64,000 nucleotides of DNA, taken from the NCBI RefSeq assembly GCF_003590855.1, contig NZ_QYUP01000119.1, forward strand, positions 62,001 to 126,000, given 5' to 3'. Position 1 is the first letter of the stretch. Each line of letters starts with the position of its first letter. The stretch is from Massilia cavernae. Its GTDB lineage: Bacteria; Pseudomonadota; Gammaproteobacteria; Burkholderiales; Burkholderiaceae_D. Shown one piece after another: positions 47,908 to 57,432 of this stretch. The position numbers were made by a program, and so were the translations under genes. The notes under the pieces are model-generated. The model had not been told where the DNA came from. It saw only the letters and a program-made list of their open reading frames with translations, and searched no databases.

Positions 47908-49395
47908 ATGAATATTTTCGCTTCCAGCATCGCCACCGAAACCAACACGTTCTCGCCGATCCCGACCACCTGGAACAGTTTTTTGGAAGGCGGCATCAGC
48001 TACGGCAAGGTCAGGGAAGACAATGTGTTTTTGCTGCCGATTGTCGAGGTATGGCGGCGCCGCGCCGCGGAGGATGGGCACTGCCTGCATGAAGGCTTCT
48101 TCGCCTTTGCCCAGCCGGCGGGGCGATCCACCGGGGCCACCTACCGACGGCTCAAGGCCGAACTGCTGGCGAGCCTGATTGCGGCCGGTCCGGTCGACAT
48201 CGTTCTTTTGCTGCTGCACGGTGCGATGGTCGCCGAAGGTTGCGACGACTGCGAGGGCGACATCCTGCGCGCTGTGCGCGAGATCGTCGGGCCGGCCGCG
48301 ACCATCGGCGTCGAGCTTGATCCGCACTGCCACTTGAGCGAGGCCATGGTGCAGGCGGCCGATCTGCTGATCCTGTTCAAGGAATACCCGCACACCGATG
48401 CGGCGCCGCGCGCCGATGAGCTCTACACGCTGTGCGAGCGCGCGGCCTTGGGTGAGATTGCGCCCGTGTCCGTCCTGGTCGATTGCCGCATGATCGGGTT
48501 CTACCCGACCACTGCGGAGCCGATGGCGAATATCGTGCGCATGGCGCGCCAGGCCGAGAGCATCGAAGGGGTACTGTCGGTCAGCATCGCACACGGCTTT
48601 CCTTGGGCGGACGTGGCCGATGTCGGCACCCGCGTGCTCGCCATTGCCGACGGCCGGCGCGACCTGGCCGCAAGCACAGCGGCGCAGCTCGCGGGCTGCC
48701 TGTACCGCTACCGCGAGGATCTTTTGCCACGGCCGCTGAGCATGGCGCGGATCCTGCGCCTGCCGACCAACAGCGCACATCCCCTGTTCATTGCCGATGC
48801 GGCGGATAACCCGGGCGGTGGCGCGCCCGGAGACAATACCGCCGTCCTGCAGCGCCTGCTTGCCGAGGGGATACGCGATGCGGTGCTTGGCTGCATCTGG
48901 GACCCGATGGCCGTTCAGGTGTGCGCCTCGGCAGGCGTCGGCGCTCGGCTCCAGATCCGCCTGGGCGGCAAGACGGGCAGGGCTTCGGGTGCGCCGCTTG
49001 ACTTGGTCGTGACCGTGGGCGGTATCAGCGCCGCGCACAGCCAGCCGTTCGGCGGACACGAAGACCCGCTCGGCGCCGCCGTGTGGCTCGCCTGCGAGGG
49101 CATCGATATCGTCGTCATTTCGCGCCGCACGCAAACGCTCTCGCCATCCGCGTTCACACGGCTGGGCGTGGAGCTGAACAACAAGACGCGCATCGTGGTG
49201 AAATCGGCGCATCACTATTTCGCCGAATTTTCGACCTTGTCGCGGCGCACGGTCGTCGCGGAAACCGACGGTGCGCTGTCCATGAATTTCGCGGCCCTGC
49301 CGTACACCGAACGCGACGGAAATTTTTTCCCGCGCGTCGCGGATCCCTTGAATGCGCGCGCATCCTTCACCGGAGACCCATCATGCTGCACATAG
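47908..49395 (+). CDS. M81-family metallopeptidase (MlrC-like)
   Basis: 495 residues, eight bases after the receptor stop. M81 proteins are named after microcystinase C, a zinc peptidase that cuts linearised microcystin fragments. Seen here: the N-terminal FASSIATETNTFSPIPTTW, LLLLHGAMVAEG, the metal-binding segment GVELDPHCHLSEAMVQAAD with Asp/His ligands, FKEYPHTD, DAADNPGGGAPGDNTAVL and the late KSAHHYFAEF. No signal peptide, so cytoplasmic. The length fits the family (about 480-530). Next to a dipeptide epimerase and in an island with an S12 hydrolase, a role in intracellular peptide breakdown is likely. Many M81 members have unknown substrates, so microcystin itself is not implied. Confidence 0.88.
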   Translation: MNIFASSIATETNTFSPIPTTWNSFLEGGISYGKVREDNVFLLPIVEVWRRRAAEDGHCLHEGFFAFAQPAGRSTGATYRRLKAELLASLIAAGPVDIVLLLLHGAMVAEGCDDCEGDILRAVREIVGPAATIGVELDPHCHLSEAMVQAADLLILFKEYPHTDAAPRADELYTLCERAALGEIAPVSVLVDCRMIGFYPTTAEPMANIVRMARQAESIEGVLSVSIAHGFPWADVADVGTRVLAIADGRRDLAASTAAQLAGCLYRYREDLLPRPLSMARILRLPTNSAHPLFIADAADNPGGGAPGDNTAVLQRLLAEGIRDAVLGCIWDPMAVQVCASAGVGARLQIRLGGKTGRASGAPLDLVVTVGGISAAHSQPFGGHEDPLGAAVWLACEGIDIVVISRRTQTLSPSAFTRLGVELNNKTRIVVKSAHHYFAEFSTLSRRTVVAETDGALSMNFAALPYTERDGNFFPRVADPLNARASFTGDPSCCT

Positions 49396-50393
49396 AGGGA
49401 TCGATTGCATCGCTGCGCCTGAAGCAGCCGTTTTCCATCGCCGGATACCGGTTCGAGCAACAGGAGGTGCTGCGGGTGACGGCGCGCGATGGCGCTTGCC
49501 ACGCGACCGGCGAAGCGACCGGCGTCTACTACCTGGGCGACACCGCGCAGTCCATGCAGCGCGACCTGGCCGCGATCGACAGCGCCTGCTGGCGCGGGAT
49601 CGACCGCTTGACGCTGCAGCGCATGCTACCTGCCGGCGGCCTGCGTAATGCGCTCGACTGCGCGCTCTGGCAGCTTGAGGCGAACCGCCGCCAGCTTCCG
49701 CTACACGTGCTCGCCAAGCTCCCGCGCACGCACGCCCTGCTGACCACGATGACGGTCGGCGTGGCCAGCCCCGAGGACATGGCGCTGGCCGCGTCCTGCT
49801 ACGTCGGCGCGCGCGCCATCAAGCTCAAACTCGACGGCAGCGCGCTCGACGGCGAACGCATCCGGACGGTCAGGCGCCGCTGTCCACAGGTGCGCTTGCT
49901 GGTCGACGCCAACCAGGGTTGGGACATGGCCCATTTGGAATCGCTGCTGCCGGCGATGCTGGACTGCCGCGTCGAACTGATCGAGCAGCCCTTGCCGGTG
50001 GGAGCCGACGATGACTTGCGCGGCTACCGCTGTCCGATTCCTGTCGCTGCCGATGAGTCGTTCCAGCAGCTGAGCGATCTGGAGGAGATGACGGACAAGT
50101 ACCAACTGGTGAATATCAAGCTCGACAAATGCGGCGGCTTGACCGAGGCCCTGCAGATCGCGCGGGAAGCGCCGCGCCACGGTTTGGGCGTGATGGTCGG
50201 CTCCATGGTGGGCACCTCGATCGCGATGGCGCCGGCGTTCGTGGCGGGTCAGGGGGCATGGATCGTCGACCTCGATGCGCCGCTGTTCCTGATCGGGGAT
50301 GCGCAGCCGGCGGCGCAGTATGGCAACGGCGAGATCGACTTTCCTGTGCTGTGGAAGCAGCGTTGGCCCGAGGCGACTAGTGGATCAGCGTGA
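49383..50393 (+). CDS. Dipeptide epimerase (enolase superfamily)
   Basis: 336 residues. The ATG at 49383 lies within the end of the mlrC-like gene (13-base overlap), so translation is coupled. Enolase-superfamily catalytic residues are present: the K-x-K pair in RAIKLKLDGS, metal ligands in LLVDANQGWDM, LIEQPLP and VAADESFQQ, and the opposite base Lys in LVNIKLDKCGG. This pattern defines the muconate-lactonising subgroup and, with GVxS..DM, the dipeptide epimerases (L-Ala-D/L-Glu type and relatives with other dipeptide preferences). The last 17 bases overlap the convergent tetR gene. It would interconvert L and D residues in dipeptides released by the neighbouring peptidases. Confidence 0.87.
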   Translation: MLHIEGSIASLRLKQPFSIAGYRFEQQEVLRVTARDGACHATGEATGVYYLGDTAQSMQRDLAAIDSACWRGIDRLTLQRMLPAGGLRNALDCALWQLEANRRQLPLHVLAKLPRTHALLTTMTVGVASPEDMALAASCYVGARAIKLKLDGSALDGERIRTVRRRCPQVRLLVDANQGWDMAHLESLLPAMLDCRVELIEQPLPVGADDDLRGYRCPIPVAADESFQQLSDLEEMTDKYQLVNIKLDKCGGLTEALQIAREAPRHGLGVMVGSMVGTSIAMAPAFVAGQGAWIVDLDAPLFLIGDAQPAAQYGNGEIDFPVLWKQRWPEATSGSA

Positions 50394-50958
50394 GCAGGTA
50401 GTTGGCGGCGTCCAGCTTGACCTCGGTGTCCGGCTTGATGCCGGTGAGCTGCTGGAACTGCGTGGTAAGCATCAGGCCGAGCAGGCAGTCACCGATGTGG
50501 GCGGCGGCTGCGGGGTCGGGCACGGTTTGCAGGCGCTTGACTTGGTCAAGCACGGCGCGACGCAAGTCCAGGTATTGGGTTTCGACCGCGTCTTGTACGC
50601 GCGGGCTGCGGTGGGCCAGCGCCACCACTTCAATGGCGATGCGTCCGTGCAGCGTCGCGTCGCTGGGTCGTTCCACCTGGTGCAGCAAATCCTTGATCCG
50701 GGCCAGGGTGGCGGCCTTGGTGCGGCAGTCGATGAACAGGTCCATGCTCGGCACGTCGTTGTTATGGCTAATCAGGGCTGCGAGGATGTCCTCCTTGGAT
50801 TTGAAGTGGGTGTAGATCGCGCCCACGCTCAGGCCAGCAGCGGCGCTGATGTCGCTGATGGACATGCCGGCGATGCCTTTCTGGTTGATGCTGGCGCTGG
50901 CGGCGTCGAGGATTTGCTTGCGCCGTGCAGCCATATGGGATTCGTCGCGTTTCGGCAT
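50377..50958 (-). CDS. TetR/AcrR-family transcriptional regulator
   Basis: 193 residues. The N-terminal helix-turn-helix is RRKQILDAASASINQKGIAGMSISDISAAAGLSVGAIYTHFKSKEDILAAL, read in parts, which is the standard TetR DNA-binding domain. The C-terminal ligand-binding half is all-helical and without close recognition. It is divergent from the S12 hydrolase gene, with an operator-like palindrome between them, and converges with the epimerase gene. It is the only regulator in the island and the likely owner of both GAATATTCGTT sites, acting as a repressor lifted by a peptide or breakdown product. Confidence 0.9.
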   Translation of the reverse strand: MPKRDESHMAARRKQILDAASASINQKGIAGMSISDISAAAGLSVGAIYTHFKSKEDILAALISHNNDVPSMDLFIDCRTKAATLARIKDLLHQVERPSDATLHGRIAIEVVALAHRSPRVQDAVETQYLDLRRAVLDQVKRLQTVPDPAAAAHIGDCLLGLMLTTQFQQLTGIKPDTEVKLDAANYLLTLIH

Positions 50959-51003
50959 GAGATCGGGGTTCGCCTAGGGTTAAGAATGCGGCAAGTATAA
51001 CAT

Positions 51004-51021
51004 AAGAGAATATTCGTTCTT
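51004..51021. promoter_or_regulatory. Operator 2: GAATATTC palindrome between tetR and the S12 gene
   Basis: The 18 bases AAGAGAATATTCGTTCTT contain the perfect core GAATATTC and the right-hand extension GTT. It shares 11 consecutive bases (GAATATTCGTT) with operator 1 at 45570-45580. It lies 30 bases before the S12 start and 46 bases before the tetR start, so one repressor could control both. Confidence 0.65.
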
Positions 51022-51051
51022 TTAAATTAACAGCTGAAAGATGAGGGCACT

Positions 51052-52656
51052 ATGAAACAGCTCGTATCCCGGCTCGAAGCACTGCTATCGGGCTGGAACC
51101 GCAACGACGCACCTGGTTGCGTGGTGAGCGTGATGCACAAAGGGCGCACCCTGCTGCGCAAGGGTTACGGCATGGCCAGCCTTGAACAGCAAGTGGCGAA
51201 CAGCCCGTCGACGAAGATGCGCATCGGTTCGACGACCAAGCATTTCGCCGCAATCCTGGCGCTGCTGCTGCGCGATGAGGGCCGGCTCGACATCGACGGT
51301 CCATGCGCACGCTACCTGCCCGAATTGGGCGAGGCGCAAGGGCGGCGCAGTCTCCGCCAGTTCATGAATCACACCGGCGGAACGCGCGACTTCCTGGACC
51401 TGTCCATGTTTTCGAATGGCGCGGCGATGCTGCCGGCCGGCGCGGCGCTGGCCTACCAGAGCGCGCAGAACGAAGACAACTTCAGCGCCGGCGACATGTT
51501 CTCCTATAACAATGGCGGCTATCGCATGCTCTCGATCGCGCTCGAACGCGTGGCGGGCATGCCATTCGGGCAAGTGTTGGCGACCCGCCTGTTTGAGCCG
51601 CTCGGCATGCACGACACCAGCCTGTGGGCCTGCGACACCGATCTGCTGCCGGGCGTGGCGTGTTCGCACCTGGCATTGCCCGAAGGCGGCTTCGGCCGCG
51701 GCGTGTTCCCCTCGACCGTCCTCGGCGAAGGGGGCATCGTCTCCACCGTGGACGACATGCAGCGGTGGCTGGCGCATCTGAGCCGGCCCTTCCTGTGGTC
51801 CGATGCCCTATCGGCCGAACTGACGCAGCCGACCACACTCAACAACGGCTTCGCGCATCCATATGGACTGGGGCTCATTCGCGAGAACTGGCGTGGGGTC
51901 GACATCATCCAGCATTCCGGCGGCGTGATCGGCGGCAGTTGCCAGATGCTGAGAGCACCCGCGCACGAGCTGAACATTATCGTCATCAGCAACCGCAACG
52001 ACGTGGCGGCGCCGTTCGTTGCCGCCGACCTGATGGCCGAAGTGCTGGGCGCGGCGCTGCGCGCCCCTGGCGCGCAAGCCGCGACGGGGGCATGGGCAGG
52101 GCTCCCAGGGCAATACCTGTGCGCCGACAATGACCAACTGCTCGATGTCGAGGACGTCGATGGCCGGCTGTTCCTCGCTTGCGATGGCATGCGGCTGCCG
52201 CTGGTGCCGGACGGCGACGGATTGCACGCGAACCTGCTGAGTGTCGTGGATGTGCGCCTGCTGGCGGACGGCGACCGCGAGCAGGCGGTGGGCCGGCTGA
52301 CGGTCGAGGAACAGGGGTATCGTCGGACCTATGCCAGAATCGCGCCGGTGGGCGACGCCGCACTGGCCGCGCTGCGGCGGGCGCAGGGTGCATTTTTCAG
52401 CGCGGAGCTGGGAGCCCGCATCTGCGTCGGCAAGGACCATGATCCCGGGTTGATGACGGTGCATGGCCGCTATGGTTGCAACGAGTTCCGGCTCGAACCG
52501 CTGAGCGGCGAATTGTTCCGCATGCTGGCCGGGCAGGGAGGCTTGCCCGGGAATGGCATCGTGCGCCTGCGCGGTAGCGGTGCGCGGCGCGAACTGGTCA
52601 TCAATACGAGCCGCACGCGCGGCCTGCGCTTTCTTGAAGAGGGACGTCATGCATAA
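51052..52656 (+). CDS. S12-family serine hydrolase (beta-lactamase fold; MlrB / D-aminopeptidase-like)
   Basis: 534 residues without a signal peptide. Catalytic motifs of the penicillin-binding-protein fold: S-x-x-K in RIGSTTKHFAAILA (about residue 62), Y-x-N in FSYNNGGYRMLS, and HSGG in IIQHSGGVIGGSCQM in place of KTG. After the catalytic domain (about 1-345) come about 190 residues forming two beta-rich domains. This three-domain build and length match D-aminopeptidase (DAP) and MlrB-type peptidases rather than true beta-lactamases. The expected role is cutting peptides with D-residues or linear tetrapeptides inside the cell. It starts the second transcription unit of the island and overlaps the MFS gene by eight bases. 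Confidence 0.82.
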   Translation: MKQLVSRLEALLSGWNRNDAPGCVVSVMHKGRTLLRKGYGMASLEQQVANSPSTKMRIGSTTKHFAAILALLLRDEGRLDIDGPCARYLPELGEAQGRRSLRQFMNHTGGTRDFLDLSMFSNGAAMLPAGAALAYQSAQNEDNFSAGDMFSYNNGGYRMLSIALERVAGMPFGQVLATRLFEPLGMHDTSLWACDTDLLPGVACSHLALPEGGFGRGVFPSTVLGEGGIVSTVDDMQRWLAHLSRPFLWSDALSAELTQPTTLNNGFAHPYGLGLIRENWRGVDIIQHSGGVIGGSCQMLRAPAHELNIIVISNRNDVAAPFVAADLMAEVLGAALRAPGAQAATGAWAGLPGQYLCADNDQLLDVEDVDGRLFLACDGMRLPLVPDGDGLHANLLSVVDVRLLADGDREQAVGRLTVEEQGYRRTYARIAPVGDAALAALRRAQGAFFSAELGARICVGKDHDPGLMTVHGRYGCNEFRLEPLSGELFRMLAGQGGLPGNGIVRLRGSGARRELVINTSRTRGLRFLEEGRHA

Positions 52657-54031
52657 GCACTCCGCCATTTCCGGCATGCGCGCCGGCAACTCCAGGACCT
52701 TACGTGTGGCCTATGGCGTGGGCGCGTTCGGCGCCTTGCTGTGCTATGCGCCGATTCCATTGCTGTTCCTGTACTACCTGACCGAATACGCCGGCATCAG
52801 TCCTGCGCTGGCAGGCATGATCCTGGCCATCCCCAAGATATTTGACCTGGCGCTGGACCCGTGGATAGGCCGCAGTGCGGACCGCTTCGCGCAGGGACGC
52901 GGCAGCCGGATTGCCGTGCTACGGGTCTGCATCGCGATTCTGCCGCTGAGCATGCTGTTGCTGTTTCTTCCCCTGCCGAAGTGGCCGCCGGCGACGCTGG
53001 CGCTGTTCTATGCCGCGCTATTGATCGTGCAGTCCTACACCGTCACGGCGTTCTCGGTCGCCCACACCGCGCTGGCCGGCGACCTGAGCGAGGAGCCGGC
53101 GGCTCAGGCCTCGCTGCTGTCGGCGCGCGCCTTCGGTTCCACGCTCGCGGGCCTGGGCGTGGCGGGTGGAGCGCCCCTGCTGATTGCCGCCAGCGGCGGC
53201 GGACATCGCGGCTACCTCGTCATGGCGCTCGTGCTCGGGCTGGCGGCTGCCGCCGCGCTGCTCTGGTGCTGCCATGCCGCGCGCGGCACGCCGCTGCGCA
53301 GCGCAGGCGCCGCCCATCATCGGGTCGCCGCTGAAAGCTTGTGGCGGGACCTGGGCGCGACCGTCGCCAATCGCGCCTTCTACGCCATTGCGCTGATGCT
53401 GGTGCTGATCGGGATCGGTTCGAGCAGCTTCCTCTCGCTGCTGCCCTATGTGAACAAGTACCTGCTCTATGCGCCGCCGGAGCGGCTGTCCGTTTTACTG
53501 GTTCCGATTTTCCTCGCGCTGCTGGGCGGCGTCGCAGTGGCGCCGGCCGTGTTCCGGAGGCTCGGCACCACGGCGGCGATGCTGCTGGCGCTGACGGTCA
53601 GCATCGCGGGCGTGCTCCTGGTCGGGATGGCGATCTGGCGCGCCGACGACGCCTTGCTGATCGCCTCCTGCGCGCTGTTCGGCTTCGGCGGAGGCGTCAT
53701 GACCGTGCTGATCGCGACCACCGGCATGCAGCTCGCTTCGGTGGGAGGGGCTGGCGAAGGGCGCCTCGGACTGTATCTCGGCATCCTTTTTTCGGCCGAG
53801 AAGCTGGGCCAGTCCATCGGCGGCATCGCCGCGGGAGGTGGCTTGTCGCTGGTGCACATAACGCCGGGCGCGGCCAGTATCGGCCCTGAGGTTGCGGCAC
53901 GCCTGGGCGTGCTGACCGTGGCCGCGCCGCTGGCGAGCATGACGGCATGCCTCTGCGTGCTGCTCGCCAGCGCGACGGGCCTGAAACGCCATGAAGGCGT
54001 GGCAGCGGGGAGGCGCGAAGCAAATGCATGA
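52649..54031 (+). CDS. MFS transporter (GPH/MFS_2-type)
   Basis: 460 residues with about 12 membrane helices. The ATG at 52649 (GAAGAGGGA before it) overlaps the S12 stop (ATGCATAA). The N-terminal RVAYGVGAFGALLCYAPIPLLFLYYLTEYAG and ILAIPKIFDLALDPWIGRSADR, seen in parts, is the pattern of the glycoside-pentoside-hexuronide/cation symporter group. No binding-protein or ABC genes are in the island. It is the likely inner-membrane step that brings the receptor's cargo into the cytoplasm, similar in role to MlrD, though MlrD is of a different MFS type. It overlaps the next gene by eight bases. Confidence 0.85.
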   Translation: MHKHSAISGMRAGNSRTLRVAYGVGAFGALLCYAPIPLLFLYYLTEYAGISPALAGMILAIPKIFDLALDPWIGRSADRFAQGRGSRIAVLRVCIAILPLSMLLLFLPLPKWPPATLALFYAALLIVQSYTVTAFSVAHTALAGDLSEEPAAQASLLSARAFGSTLAGLGVAGGAPLLIAASGGGHRGYLVMALVLGLAAAAALLWCCHAARGTPLRSAGAAHHRVAAESLWRDLGATVANRAFYAIALMLVLIGIGSSSFLSLLPYVNKYLLYAPPERLSVLLVPIFLALLGGVAVAPAVFRRLGTTAAMLLALTVSIAGVLLVGMAIWRADDALLIASCALFGFGGGVMTVLIATTGMQLASVGGAGEGRLGLYLGILFSAEKLGQSIGGIAAGGGLSLVHITPGAASIGPEVAARLGVLTVAAPLASMTACLCVLLASATGLKRHEGVAAGRREANA

Positions 54032-55301
54032 TCTCATCGACCCCATCCTCGACTACTCCTACAAGGGATTCCCGCACCAGGCCGGCACGCTGCGCCGCTC
54101 GGACATCGGCACGCAGGGCTGGAACCTGCTCAGGGGCGATCTGCCGCTGCCGATGGCAATCATCAAGCAGCTTGCTCTCGAGCGCAACATCGCGTGGATG
54201 CAGGCGTACGTGCGCCAGCATGGCATCGATCTCGCCCCGCATGGCAAGACGACGATGTCGCCGCAGTTGTTCCAGCGGCAGCTCGACGCCGGCGCGTGGG
54301 GCCTGAGTTTTGCGACCGTGTCGCAATTGCGGGTCGGCGTGGCAGCCGGCGCGCGCCGCTGCATCTTGGCCAACCAGGTATATACGGCGAGCGACCTCGG
54401 GACCATCGCCGCGATGCTGGGCGCCGAATCGGAACTGACGATTTACTTCCTGCTTGATTCGCTCGCCCAGTTGCAGCTGATTGAGCGATGGCATGCCCGG
54501 CGTCCGGATGCTCGGCCCTTCGACGTGCTGCTCGAAATCGGCATCGTTGGCGGGCGGACAGGGTGCCGCACCCATGCCGATGCCATCGCTCTAGCCGGAG
54601 CGGCAGCGGCCAGCAGCGCGCTGCGCCTGTGCGGTGTCGAGTGTTTCGAAGGCCCTTCCTTCGGAAGCGATGAGCGGGCCGAGTCCGACAAGGTGGCCGC
54701 GTTGCTGGAACGGGTGCAGTACCTCGCGAGCGAATGTGAACGACTGGGATGGTTCGTGCAGGACGAGGTGATCGTCTCGGCCGGCGGCTCCGCCGTTTTC
54801 GATATGGTCGTCGCCAACCTGAAGCCGAGGCTGGCGCGGCCCGTGCGTGCGCTGCTACGATCCGGGTGCTATATCGTGTCCGATCATGCGTTCTACCAGG
54901 GAATGACGGCGTCGCTCTGCAAACGCATCGGCTGCGACGATGCCTTGCATGGGGCGCTGGAGGTGTGGGCCTCGGTGCAGTCCTTGCCGGAGCCCGGCCT
55001 GGCGATCCTCGCGGTCGGTAAGCGCGACCTGTCCTTCGATCTCCAGATGCCGATGCCGCTCGCCTGCGTGCGCGAACCGGGCGATGTGCCGCGGCCCCTA
55101 TCGCATGCCTACACCATCAGCGCGCTCAATGACCAGCATGCCTTCCTGCGCTGGGATGCGGGCGACGACGTCCCGCTGCTTGTGGGCAGCATGGTTGCAC
55201 TTGGAATTTCCCATCCATGCACCACGTTCGACAAATGGCGCTGGATGCCGATTGTCGATGACGACTACAACGTGGTCGACGCGATCACCACCCAATTCTA
55301 G
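54024..55301 (+). CDS. Fold-III PLP enzyme, D-amino-acid deaminase/D-threonine aldolase type
   Basis: 425 residues. The ATG at 54024 overlaps the MFS stop. The N-terminal alanine-racemase-like barrel has the PLP lysine in [15 protein letters not shown], with [26 protein letters not shown] and [15 protein letters not shown]. The C-terminal domain (about 300-425) carries [29 protein letters not shown] and [15 protein letters not shown], where His and Cys bind the metal typical of D-serine dehydratase and D-threonine aldolase. Members annotated as amino acid deaminase act on several D-amino acids. In this island it would remove or cleave D-residues released from the peptide. Exact substrate unknown. 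Confidence 0.82.
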   Translation: MHDLIDPILDYSYKGFPHQAGTLRRSDIGTQGWNLLRGDLPLPMAIIKQLALERNIAWMQAYVRQHGIDLAPHGKTTMSPQLFQRQLDAGAWGLSFATVSQLRVGVAAGARRCILANQVYTASDLGTIAAMLGAESELTIYFLLDSLAQLQLIERWHARRPDARPFDVLLEIGIVGGRTGCRTHADAIALAGAAAASSALRLCGVECFEGPSFGSDERAESDKVAALLERVQYLASECERLGWFVQDEVIVSAGGSAVFDMVVANLKPRLARPVRALLRSGCYIVSDHAFYQGMTASLCKRIGCDDALHGALEVWASVQSLPEPGLAILAVGKRDLSFDLQMPMPLACVREPGDVPRPLSHAYTISALNDQHAFLRWDAGDDVPLLVGSMVALGISHPCTTFDKWRWMPIVDDDYNVVDAITTQF

Positions 55302-55311
55302 AAGGCTGCCC

Positions 55312-56562
55312 ATGCACACACGTAATGACTGCGTCGCTCTCGACGCAAGGGACGCGCTCGCGCCGTTGCGCGCGCATTTTGACCTGCCCGAGGGCGTGAT
55401 TTACCTGGACGGCAACTCACTGGGCGCGCGCCCGAAGTCGGCGCTGACCAGGGCCGAGGACGTCATCGTCCGCGAATGGGGCACTGGCCTGATCCGAAGC
55501 TGGAACAGCGCAGGGTGGTTCGAGCTGCCCAAACGGCTCGGCGACCGCCTCGCGCCGCTGATCGGTGCGCATGATGGTGAAGTGGTCGTCACCGATACGA
55601 CTTCGATCAATATCTTCAAGGCGCTCGCGGCGGCCGTGCGCATACAGGCGCAGAACCCAAGCCGCAGCGAGCGGCGCGTGCTTGTCACAGAGCGCAGCAA
55701 CTTCCCGACCGATGTCTACATGGCACAGGGACTGGCCGGCTGGCTTGGGCGCGGTTATGCGCTCAGACTGGTGGACTCGACCGCCGATCTGCGCGCCGCC
55801 ATCGATGCGGATACGGCCGTCGTTATGCTGACCCATGTGAACTACCGCACCGGCTACCAGCACGACATGGCCGCGTTGAGCGCGCACGCGCATGCGCAGG
55901 GCGCCTTGATCATGTGGGACCTGGCCCATTCCGCAGGGGCCGTGCCGGTCGACCTGCATGCGCACGGCGCTGACTTCGCGGTCGGATGCACGTATAAATA
56001 TCTGAACGGCGGTCCCGGCGCGCCCGCCTTCATCTGGGTCCCGAAGCGGCACCAGGCAGAATTCGAGCAACCGTTGTCGGGCTGGTGGGGCCACAGCGAG
56101 CCGTTTGCGATGCTGCCCACGTTCGTGCCGGCGCAAGGCATCGGCCGCGCCCTGTGCGGTACCCAGCCCATGCTGTCGCTGGCGTTGGTCGAATGCGGGC
56201 TGGACGTGTTCGCGCACACCTCAATGGAAGCGCTTCGCATCAAATCGCTGGCGCTGAGCGATCTGTTCATCGACCTCGTGGAAGCGCACTGCGGCGATCA
56301 GCAACTCGGCCTTGTGACCCCGCGCGCGCATGCGCGGCGCGGTAGCCATGTCAGCTTCACGCATCCGCACGGGTACGCCGTCATGAAGGCGCTGATCGAT
56401 CGCGGCGTGATTGGCGATTATCGCGAGCCGGCCATCATGCGCTTTGGTTTGACGCCGCTGTACACCAGGTTCGTGGACGTATGGGATGCGGTTGACATTC
56501 TGAAACAGACCCTGTGCGAACAGGCCTATGAAATTGCGGCCGTGCGCGACGCGGTCACCTGA
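55312..56562 (+). CDS. kynU: Kynureninase
   Basis: 416 residues. Kynureninase cleaves L-kynurenine to anthranilate and alanine with PLP. ATG at 55312 with GAAGG upstream, ten bases after the previous stop. Signatures: [65 protein letters not shown] and the PLP-lysine motif [31 protein letters not shown] follows. All catalytic blocks are intact. kynA follows after ten bases. The formamidase gene kynB, normally part of this operon in Burkholderiales, is not in the island. Confidence 0.95.
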   Translation: MHTRNDCVALDARDALAPLRAHFDLPEGVIYLDGNSLGARPKSALTRAEDVIVREWGTGLIRSWNSAGWFELPKRLGDRLAPLIGAHDGEVVVTDTTSINIFKALAAAVRIQAQNPSRSERRVLVTERSNFPTDVYMAQGLAGWLGRGYALRLVDSTADLRAAIDADTAVVMLTHVNYRTGYQHDMAALSAHAHAQGALIMWDLAHSAGAVPVDLHAHGADFAVGCTYKYLNGGPGAPAFIWVPKRHQAEFEQPLSGWWGHSEPFAMLPTFVPAQGIGRALCGTQPMLSLALVECGLDVFAHTSMEALRIKSLALSDLFIDLVEAHCGDQQLGLVTPRAHARRGSHVSFTHPHGYAVMKALIDRGVIGDYREPAIMRFGLTPLYTRFVDVWDAVDILKQTLCEQAYEIAAVRDAVT

Positions 56563-56572
56563 GGAGGCGTTG

Positions 56573-57412
56573 ATGAACGAACATGAAATTGGCGGGAACT
56601 GGCACGGCGCACAGATGGACTTCAGCAAATCGATGAGCTACAGCGACTACCTTGCGCTGGACCGCATCTTGGCGGCGCAGCAGCTGCGCTCTCCGAAGCA
56701 CGATGAGATGCTGTTCATCGTCCAGCATCAGGCGAGCGAATTGTGGATGAAGTTGATGCTGCACGAGCTGCATGCGGTGCGCGCCAACATCCATGCCGGC
56801 GAGCTGGCTCCGGCCGCCAAGATGCTTGCGCGCGTGGCCCGCATCATGGATCAGCTGGTGCATGCGTGGGACGTGCTCGCGACCATGACACCACCGGAGT
56901 ACACGGCGATCCGCCCCTACCTCGGTACGTCCTCGGGTTTCCAGTCGCGCCAGTACCGCGAGATCGAATTCATCCTGGGGAATAAAAATGCAGCCCTGCT
57001 CGACGTGCACGTGAGCACACCGGACGCGTTCGCGCAACTCGATCGCGCGCTGCGCCTGCCCTCGCTCTACGACGAGTCGGTCCTGCTGTTGGCACGCACG
57101 GGCTTCGCGATCGCCCCGCAACGCCAGGACCGGGACTGGACCGTGCCAACCATCGCCGACGCATCGGTGCAAGCAGCGTGGATCGAGGTCTATCGCGATC
57201 CGGCAAAGTACTGGGCGCTCTACGAGTTGGCGGAAAAACTGGTCGACCTCGAAAGCGCATTTCGCCTGTGGCGCTTCCGTCACGTGACGACGGTCGAACG
57301 CGTGATCGGCTTTAAGGCCGGTACCGGCGGCACTGCAGGCGCGCGCTACCTGCGCAAGATGCTCGACGTGGTCCTGTTTCCCGAGCTGTTCGCGCTGCGC
57401 ACGCAGCTATGA
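56573..57412 (+). CDS. kynA: Tryptophan 2,3-dioxygenase
   Basis: 279 residues from the ATG at 56573, behind a strong GAGGAGG site. It oxidises L-tryptophan to N-formylkynurenine with a heme b. Features: [35 protein letters not shown] (distal side), [16 protein letters not shown] and the proximal-heme region [28 protein letters not shown] with the axial His. The stop overlaps the ATG at 57409 used by one possible pepA start. With kynU it commits tryptophan to anthranilate, but the formamidase step must come from elsewhere. Confidence 0.96.
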   Translation: MNEHEIGGNWHGAQMDFSKSMSYSDYLALDRILAAQQLRSPKHDEMLFIVQHQASELWMKLMLHELHAVRANIHAGELAPAAKMLARVARIMDQLVHAWDVLATMTPPEYTAIRPYLGTSSGFQSRQYREIEFILGNKNAALLDVHVSTPDAFAQLDRALRLPSLYDESVLLLARTGFAIAPQRQDRDWTVPTIADASVQAAWIEVYRDPAKYWALYELAEKLVDLESAFRLWRFRHVTTVERVIGFKAGTGGTAGARYLRKMLDVVLFPELFALRTQL

Positions 57413-57432
57413 CCATCAACCGAGAACATCCT

